A DNA stretch of 30,620 nt from the NCBI GenBank assembly GCA_023413895.1, contig JAEZOU010000067.1, forward strand, positions 1-30,620, read 5' to 3'. Numbering within the stretch: position 1 is the stretch's first letter; the number at the start of each line of letters is the position of its first letter. The stretch comes from Bacteroidota bacterium (GTDB taxonomy: Bacteria > Bacteroidota > Bacteroidia > Bacteroidales > WCHB1-69). A program made the position numbers and the translations under genes. The notes under the pieces were generated by a model. That model worked only from the letters and a program-made list of their open reading frames with translations, was not told the DNA's origin and ran no database searches. This document shows, piece by piece, positions 26,182 to 30,620 of the stretch.

Positions 26182-27600
26182 ATGCAATCTATTGATAGAA
26201 CTCAAGAGTTAGAAACGCAACGCATTGATAAACTGTTGTTTAAATATGCATTGCCTGCTGTAATTAGTCAGATTATTGCAGCTGTATGTAACATTGTAGA
26301 TAGAATTTTTATCGGACACGGAGAAGGTGCATTGGCAATTGCGGGTTTGGCAATTACCTTTCCGGTAATGAATATTGTGCACGCTTTCGGAGCATTGATT
26401 GGGGTGGGAGCCTCCGCAAGATTGTCAATTGTATTGGGTAGAAAAGATGTACGATGGGCAGAGAAGATTCTGGGGAATAGCCTAATCTTTACCATAATTC
26501 TTAGTGGCGCCGTAATGCTGTTTGGCTACCTCTTTTTAGATAATATCCTCTACTTGTTTGGTGCTACAGAGGAGACAGTTGCGTATGCTCGCCAATATAT
26601 GTTGGTGGTGCTGCCCGGAATGTTTTTTCTTACAATGGCATTCAATCTTACAAGCTTAATTCGAGCTTCCGGTTACCCAATTCGTGCTATGTTGATTTTG
26701 GGAGGTGGTGCTGTGCTGAACATTATTTTAGACCCGATTTTTATCTTTGGCTTTAATTGGGGAATCGCAGGTGCCGCATGGGCAACTACAATTTCAATGG
26801 CTACAATGACACTCTTTGCAATTTTACACTTTGCGCAGAAAAACTCCTTTATTCGTTTTAAACGCCACGCTTGGAAACCTAAAGGTTATATTTTTCGCAA
26901 TATCCTGATGATTGGCATGAGCCCTTTTCTGATGAATATTACGGCAGCAGGTGTTGTGGCAATCCTCAATCGTCAGTTGATTATTTATGGTGGCGATATG
27001 GCCGTTGGCGCTAACGGAATTGTAAATAGTTTTATGAACTTCTTGATACTGTTTATGTTAGGTGTTTGTCAAGGAATGCAACCTATTGCTGGCTATAATT
27101 ACGGAGCCGGTCATCCGCAGCGATTGCGACAGGTATATCTTCTTACAATGAAGGTATGCGTACTTTCGGGTGTTGTGGGGTGCTTGTTAGGGTGTTTCTG
27201 CCCAGAATGGATTGCTAAAGCTTTTACATCAGATGGAATGTTGATATCAATATCAGTGGTGGCGTTGCCATTCCTCTCGATGATGTCGCCACTTATTGGT
27301 TTTACCATTTGCAATTCCAATTTCTTCCAATCGATTGATAAACCGTGGATTGCAATTGTTACCAGTTTGTCTCGTCAAGTGATATTTTTGGTGCCTTTGT
27401 GCTATTTTTTACCTCGACTTTGGGAGTTATGGGGCAGAAATGGATTAGATGGCGTTTGGCTTTCGGCAACCTGTTCCGATGTTTTGGGAGCCGCTTTAGC
27501 AGCTGTATTGCTATTTATGCAGCGGAAGGTGTTTACGCAAGCCGCAGTTTTGGAGCCACGCCCACTAAAAGAAGTTGGGCCTACTTCTGATGAAGAGTAG
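26182..27600 (+). CDS. MATE family efflux transporter
   Basis: A 472-residue inner-membrane protein with about twelve hydrophobic helices in two halves. The MATE features are 'LLFKYALPAVISQIIAAVCN' in the first helix, 'IVDRIFIGHGEGALAIAGLA' after it, 'GVGASARLSIVLGRKD', and in the second half 'ANGIVNSFMNFLILFMLGV' with 'CQGMQPIAGYNYGAGHPQR'. It probably exports drugs or metabolites against Na+ or H+; substrates cannot be predicted. It has its own -7 element and is not obviously in an operon, being followed by more than 500 bases without a gene. The short polar C-terminus is unremarkable. Confidence 0.92.
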   Translation: MQSIDRTQELETQRIDKLLFKYALPAVISQIIAAVCNIVDRIFIGHGEGALAIAGLAITFPVMNIVHAFGALIGVGASARLSIVLGRKDVRWAEKILGNSLIFTIILSGAVMLFGYLFLDNILYLFGATEETVAYARQYMLVVLPGMFFLTMAFNLTSLIRASGYPIRAMLILGGGAVLNIILDPIFIFGFNWGIAGAAWATTISMATMTLFAILHFAQKNSFIRFKRHAWKPKGYIFRNILMIGMSPFLMNITAAGVVAILNRQLIIYGGDMAVGANGIVNSFMNFLILFMLGVCQGMQPIAGYNYGAGHPQRLRQVYLLTMKVCVLSGVVGCLLGCFCPEWIAKAFTSDGMLISISVVALPFLSMMSPLIGFTICNSNFFQSIDKPWIAIVTSLSRQVIFLVPLCYFLPRLWELWGRNGLDGVWLSATCSDVLGAALAAVLLFMQRKVFTQAAVLEPRPLKEVGPTSDEE

Positions 27601-27890
27601 GAAAAAGATTGTGTTTTGATTAATATCGTTTTACAAATGTAATGATGACTCGTAGTGGTTGTTATCTACAATAGCTAAATAGTTCTCCTCACGTTTTACA
27701 TCTTAATCGATTAAATAGTTCTTATTTATACTAAATTTTCTAAATAAGCATGTTTAAACCTGCTTATTTGTACATTTTTGTCTATTTAGTATTTATGGCT
27801 AATTGAAAAGTCTAAATTAGTCAATCGTATTTATTATCCTGCACCTAATGGATTTTAAATTCATTCTACTTGATTATTTGTGAATTCAAA
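27601..27890. other. AT-rich intergenic region after the MATE gene
   Basis: No open frame of note. It contains the 11-base direct repeat TAAATAGTTCT (27676-27686 and 27712-27722) and the nested inverted repeats listed separately. The leader repeat starts at 27891. Confidence 0.5.
27728..27792 (+). repeat. Nested inverted repeats, possible terminator of the MATE gene
   Basis: The inner stem is AAATAAGCA (27742-27750) with TGCTTATTT (27761-27769) and a 10-base loop. The outer arms are ATACTAAA (27728-27735) with TTTAGTAT (27785-27792). The inner stem is followed by GTACATTTTTG, a modest T-run, so it may end the MATE transcript about 140 bases past the stop. It could also be a binding site. Confidence 0.4.
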
Positions 27891-28158
27891 AGCGTAATTT
27901 TCTCCCAAATGGGAAGTTTAGATTTTTGATAAAATGTAAAAGTTAAGTTGATTTTCTGTTCTTTTTTACTTAAATTTCTTAGAATCAACTTTTTGTATTT
28001 TCTGTTATTTTAAATATAATTAACAATCTATAAGTTGTTTTCTTTGTTATTTATACTATTTTTGCAAAATCAATTTCTTGAATTTTGTTTAATAGACTTC
28101 AGCAGAGATTTGGGAAGATGATGTGAATATTAAATAGAAGTCACCTTAAATTTAGGAT
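27891..28158 (+). repeat. Promoter-leader direct repeat, copy 1
   Basis: This segment is repeated at 29145-29402. Shared words keep constant spacing: AAAATGTAAAAGTTAAGT (27931 and 29185), a -7 element (28057 TATTTTTG and 29302 TAACTTTG), TTCTTGAATTTTGTTTAA (28075 and 29320), and the ATGs (28159 and 29403). Offsets are 1244-1254 bases. The 5' block and the untranslated leader are the best conserved; the middle is diverged. It supplies the promoter and ~90-base leader of the broken lipoprotein gene. Confidence 0.8.
28057..28064 (+). promoter_or_regulatory. -7 promoter element in leader copy 1
   Basis: TATTTTTG followed by CAAAA matches TAnnTTTG. A TTG at 28035-28037, 19 bases upstream, could serve as the -33 part. 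The position is matched in copy 2. Confidence 0.5.
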
Positions 28159-28781
28159 ATGAAAAAAAGTATAATATTTATTTTAATCTCTGCGTTTACA
28201 AGCTCAATTCTTATGAGTTGTGAAAAAGAAAATGTTAAATCTGCTCAACAATCATTATCTATATGAGTTCAGTCAATCAGCTTATGATTTTAATCACTTA
28301 AAAGAGATAGAAAGTTTAAAAGATGCGATAACGATTCTTAATGTTGATATGTTATCAGATTTCTTTGTTTCAATAGATCGTATCGTGCCATCATTTATTG
28401 AAAATTCAAAATCATTTGACGAATTTAAATATATTTATCTTGAATATTTCCAACCAAAATTTATTAATGATGAAAAATGTTGAGATGAAAGATGAATACT
28501 TTTATGCAAAATTATTCTCTGAAGTATATCTGAGTTCTATCAATTACCTTTCTTCTTATTTGTACGGTCAAGATAAGGAGCCAAGATGGGAAAAGTTTAA
28601 GGGAATGCTTAAAGAAGCGTGGGAAATAACACGTCCTATAGTAGCTGCTGATGCTGGAGGAGCAGTAGTAGGTGCAATGGTGGGTGTAACTTCAGGACCA
28701 GGCATTGTCGTTTCCGGAATGGCTAGTGCTTGTGGTTCTTCTGCAGGATATTGTCTTCAAGAATTGATAAATGAAAATTAA
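28159..28781 (+). pseudogene. Lipoprotein with glycine-zipper-like C-terminus, split by two frame changes
   Basis: The gene opens at the ATG at 28159 with a lipoprotein signal ending LMSC (Cys21) and hits a TGA at 28264 after 35 codons. Coding continues one frame on (to the TGA at 28481), then one frame on again (to the TAA at 28779). Both changes are of the same sense and A5 runs lie at plausible sites (28223-28227 and 28474-28478). Dropping one A at the second gives a smooth join '..INDENVEMKDEYFY..'. The restored protein would be ~205 residues: an acidic, aromatic middle and a C-terminal segment 'AADAGGAVVGAMVGVTSGPG' continuing Gly/Ala-rich. I recognise no family; a membrane-inserting glycine zipper is an inference. 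It could be a real pseudogene, read errors in poly-A, or less likely programmed shifting. It shares its leader with the FISUMP gene. Confidence 0.6.
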
Positions 28782-28787
28782 ATAGAG

Positions 28788-29006
28788 ATGAAACCACACA
28801 AAATAGTATCTAATTTTATCAAAAAGCACAAATACGTGTATTTTATGATTGTTAGTCTTGTTTCAGCAAGCCTTGTTAGTTTGTTTATGAATATTTTTCA
28901 AGATACATTGAGTATTAAAGCATGGTTAAATAGTACTTTTTTCTATTGGGGATTTTTGTACCCTGTTGGTTTTGTTACTTATGAAAAAAATCGATTAGAG
29001 CCATAA
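28788..29006 (+). CDS. Small two-helix membrane protein downstream of the split lipoprotein gene
   Basis: A 72-residue protein with a basic start ('MKPHKIVSNFIKKHKYVY') and two hydrophobic helices, about residues 17-36 ('FMIVSLVSASLVSLFMNIF') and 48-65 ('NSTFFYWGFLYPVGFVTYE'), so both ends should face the cytoplasm. It starts 6 bases after the lipoprotein stop, suggesting coupled translation. I do not recognise the family. Its size, topology and position after a protein with a glycine-zipper-like tail are compatible with an immunity or partner protein, which is an inference only. The frame is intact although the gene before it is broken. Confidence 0.6.
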   Translation: MKPHKIVSNFIKKHKYVYFMIVSLVSASLVSLFMNIFQDTLSIKAWLNSTFFYWGFLYPVGFVTYEKNRLEP

Positions 29007-29144
29007 TCTGGCATTGTAAATCCAAATTAGTTTAAGATAGAAAAGAGAGTTAAGCGTGTAATTGATAAACTGAGGCCTTCTTTCATTATTCTGAGCACGT
29101 GTTGAATTGTAAATGTATCGTGTTTGGTAGTTTTTGTATTTTAA
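29007..29144. other. Short AT-rich spacer before leader copy 2
   Basis: No coding frame, terminator or RNA structure recognised. With leader copy 2 it makes the 396-base gap between the two genes. Confidence 0.5.
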
Positions 29145-29402
29145 AGCGTAATTTTCTCCTAATGGGAAGTTTTGATTTCTGAATAAAATGTAAAAGTTAA
29201 GTCGATTTTCTGTTCTGTTTTTAATTAAAAATCTAGTTGTTAATGTTTTGCGTATAGCGAATACTGATTAATATTTATGGAGCTATTTGCTTTATTATTT
29301 ATAACTTTGTAAGGTTATTTTCTTGAATTTTGTTTAACGGATTTCGGCAAAATTTGCGAAGATGATTTTTGAAATGTTAAAATAGAAATCTTCATTTTGT
29401 TT
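29145..29402 (+). repeat. Promoter-leader direct repeat, copy 2
   Basis: Diverged duplicate of 27891-28158 in the same orientation, ending at the ATG of the FISUMP gene. The block around 29145-29216 is nearly identical to 27891-27960 apart from small indels, and the transcribed leader from 29320 is also clearly related. It is the probable promoter and 5' leader of the FISUMP lipoprotein gene. Confidence 0.8.
29302..29309 (+). promoter_or_regulatory. -7 promoter element in leader copy 2
   Basis: TAACTTTG matches TAnnTTTG and sits at the position equivalent to 28057 in copy 1, about 94 bases before the ATG. Confidence 0.5.
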
Positions 29403-30158
29403 ATGAGAAAAATAATATTCATTATTCTCTCTGTTTTGGGAATTAGTGCTTTTATTTCGTGTAAAGAACAGAAACATCTTACTACAGACGAACCTTCGCA
29501 ACCAGTAACTGATATAGATGGCAATGTGTATAAAACGGTGAAATTGGGTAACCAAGTGTGGATGGCCGAGAACTTGCGTACCACTCGTTATGCAGACGGA
29601 ACCCCAATTCCGTTAGGAACGGAAGCAAGTTTTACAACCGCCTATCGTTACTATCCTGATGACAACAGTGCCAATGTTGCCGATTATGGTTACCTATACA
29701 ACTGGGCAGCAGTGATGAATGGTTCTGCCAGCAGTGAAGCCAACCCAAGTGGTGTGCAAGGTATTTGCCCTAATGGTTGGCATGTTCCGAGCGATGCTGA
29801 GTGGGCAGAGTTGACGAACTACGTAAAAAGTCAAAGCCAAAGCCAATATGTGTGTGGTGATTATACTGGTAATATTGCCAAAGCGTTGGCAAGCGAGACG
29901 GGGTGGAATAGCAGTACATATAATTGTGATGTTGGCAACAATCCAAGTGCTAACAACGCCACGGGCTTTTCTGCCCGTCCCGCTGGCGGCTACTTCGGCG
30001 ACTACAGCGGCTTCGGCTACTGCGCTTACTTCTGGAGTGCTACGCAGAGCGATAGCTACGACGCCTACGACCGCAGCTTGTACTACTACTACGCCTACGT
30101 GAACAGGTACAACTACAACAAGAGCAGCGGCTACTCTGTCCGTTGTGTTCGCAATTAA
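29403..30158 (+). CDS. FISUMP-domain lipoprotein; candidate hypervariable surface protein
   Basis: A 251-residue protein starting at the ATG at 29403. The signal peptide ends FISC, making Cys20 the lipidated residue, followed by KEQ, a charged stretch that may direct surface export in Bacteroidota. Residues ~38-251 match the Fibrobacter succinogenes major paralogous domain (FISUMP, TIGR02145/PF09603): 'DIDGNVYKTVKLGNQVWMAE', then 'YGYLYNWAAVM', 'GICPNGWHVPSDAEWAEL', 'FSARPAGGY', 'YFWSATQS' and the end 'YSVRCVRN'. The last ~50 codons are rich in Tyr, Asn, Ser and Gly encoded almost only as NNC, unlike the earlier part. That pattern suits a retroelement-diversified binding surface, but no reverse transcriptase is in view. 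It has its own leader, duplicated from the upstream lipoprotein gene. The ligand is unknown. Confidence 0.88.
   Translation: MRKIIFIILSVLGISAFISCKEQKHLTTDEPSQPVTDIDGNVYKTVKLGNQVWMAENLRTTRYADGTPIPLGTEASFTTAYRYYPDDNSANVADYGYLYNWAAVMNGSASSEANPSGVQGICPNGWHVPSDAEWAELTNYVKSQSQSQYVCGDYTGNIAKALASETGWNSSTYNCDVGNNPSANNATGFSARPAGGYFGDYSGFGYCAYFWSATQSDSYDAYDRSLYYYYAYVNRYNYNKSSGYSVRCVRN
29991..30134 (+). other. Candidate variable repeat (NNC-codon block) at the FISUMP 3' end
   Basis: All 14 Tyr codons here are TAC, with none TAT; in the first part of the gene TAT outnumbers TAC. Asn, Asp, Ser, Gly, Phe and Ala codons are nearly all NNC too (TAC TTC GGC GAC TAC AGC...). Mutating adenines of AAC-type codons in a template repeat would give this pattern. 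The alternative is recent import of GC-rich coding DNA. Confidence 0.45.
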
Positions 30159-30169
30159 TCAAAAATGTC

Positions 30170-30208
30170 AAAATTATCTCCAGTCCCGCAGGGCAGGGAG
30201 ATAATTTT
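30170..30208 (+). repeat. Perfect 12-bp inverted repeat just after the FISUMP stop
   Basis: AAAATTATCTCC (30170-30181) pairs with GGAGATAATTTT (30197-30208). The 15-base loop itself contains CCC-GCA-GGG, which could extend the stem with bulges. It starts 12 bases after the stop. It could be a terminator, since the second arm ends in TTTT, or a cruciform like those downstream of retroelement variable repeats. Confidence 0.6.
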
Positions 30209-30222
30209 ACCGAATAGAGCCA

Positions 30223-30249
30223 GCCCGCCCCCGCGGAGCGCAGGCGGGC
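30223..30249. repeat. GC-rich hairpin
   Basis: GCCCGCC (30223-30229) pairs with GGCGGGC (30243-30249), with the palindrome CCGCGG inside the 13-base loop. It lacks a T-run and stands out sharply from the AT-rich surroundings. It is likely part of a dispersed repeat. Confidence 0.55.
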
Positions 30250-30289
30250 AGCAAAAAAAAGGGAAAATCCTGCCTGTGGCGGGTCGCGA

Positions 30290-30325
30290 AAAAAAGAGGC
30301 AAACAAGGGTTGTCTCTTTTTTTTG
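30290..30325 (+). terminator. Rho-independent terminator downstream of the FISUMP gene
   Basis: AAAAAGAGGCAA (30291-30302) pairs with TTGTCTCTTTTT (30310-30321) with one G-U pair and a 7-base loop, followed by further T residues to 30324. It is the best terminator for the plus-strand FISUMP transcript, about 130 bases past its stop. Confidence 0.7.
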
Positions 30326-30620
30326 TTATTTCGCTTTTTATATTCTCTGCCCTCAGGAGTTAGGAATTAGGAATTGAGCGTGGTGAATCGTACACTCGGG
30401 ATCTCTAAACAGATGTTTTTTGTGTTTTCTTTTGAAGTTTTAGGTTTGCGATAGCTTTCGTGCGCCCATCGCAAGAGTGTGCGCAATAACGGTAAATATT
30501 GCGCTCAGCGACTTGTGCGTTGGCCAGGCAAAAGGTGGCGCAGAACGAGCAGTGAATGGTGAGAGGGTTAGGCGCCCTTACAAAGCCGCTTGCGTTTATG
30601 TAAAATAACAAACAGAATTG

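Larger units (their letters stand above)
30159..30620. other. Non-coding right-end region rich in inverted repeats and GC-rich blocks
   Basis: After the FISUMP stop there are three successive hairpins (30170-30208, 30223-30249, 30290-30325), an AT-rich stretch with GGAATTAGGAATTGAG-type wording near 30360, then 30430-30600 with higher GC. Open frames of 68-88 codons on both strands lack recognisable domains, signal peptides or start context, so none is called as a gene. No tRNA was seen. Confidence 0.5.

Noticed and set aside
30165..30377. 70-codon plus-strand frame after the FISUMP gene
   Set aside because: It runs through two hairpins and the terminator, so it is non-coding.
30405..30611. 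68-codon minus-strand open frame near the right edge
   Set aside because: Cys/Ala-rich without known motifs, in a repeat-like region; not enough to call a gene.
29007..30620. A DGR reverse transcriptase or template repeat within the window
   Set aside because: I looked for a second copy of the NNC block and for a reverse transcriptase-like (YxDD) protein in the recognised genes and found neither.
1..30620. CRISPR array, tRNA, rRNA or insertion sequence
   Set aside because: No regularly spaced repeats, no cloverleaf-like or rRNA-like segments and no transposase were recognised.

Overview
The window looks like a chromosomal segment of an AT-rich Bacteroidota, most likely of the order Bacteroidales. 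The evidence is a T9SS type-B (gliding-motility-type) C-terminal domain, BatD/BatE, an RprX/RprY-like two-component pair, a FISUMP lipoprotein, very weak Shine-Dalgarno signals, and repeated matches to the Bacteroidota -7 promoter element TAnnTTTG upstream of genes. The species cannot be named from the sequence.

Layout. Positions 1-4968 (minus) hold the first ~1656 codons of a giant secreted adhesin-like protein that continues past the left edge. Positions 5696-7807 (minus) encode a second secreted protein with a PKD domain and a type-B sorting domain, followed by a clear terminator. Positions 8315-10753 (plus) carry ygiQ and a LEA14-like lipoprotein. Positions 10758-13729 (minus) carry a SulP anion permease, a 56-residue protein and an outer-membrane porin-like protein. 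Positions 13950-19206 (plus) form a tight five-gene operon: DUF389 membrane protein, Nudix hydrolase, LuxC-type acyl-CoA reductase homologue, sensor kinase and response regulator. Positions 19190-24907 (minus) form another five-gene operon, in transcription order batD, batE, a hypothetical gene, a phosphohexomutase and an rluD-like gene. Positions 25007-27600 (plus) hold 6-phosphofructokinase and a MATE transporter.

The right end (27601-30620) is accessory in character. A promoter-leader of about 270 bp occurs twice in direct orientation, about 1.25 kb apart, each copy driving a lipoprotein gene. The first lipoprotein gene is split over three frames, ends in a glycine-zipper-like hydrophobic segment and is followed by a small two-helix membrane protein. 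The second encodes a FISUMP lipoprotein.

The most interesting signal is the last ~145 bp of the FISUMP gene (29991-30134). All 14 tyrosines there are TAC and most codons are NNC, against mixed TAT/TAC upstream. A 12-bp perfect inverted repeat follows the stop codon. This is what the variable repeat of a diversity-generating retroelement target gene would look like. No reverse transcriptase or template repeat is visible in the window, so this is a hypothesis.
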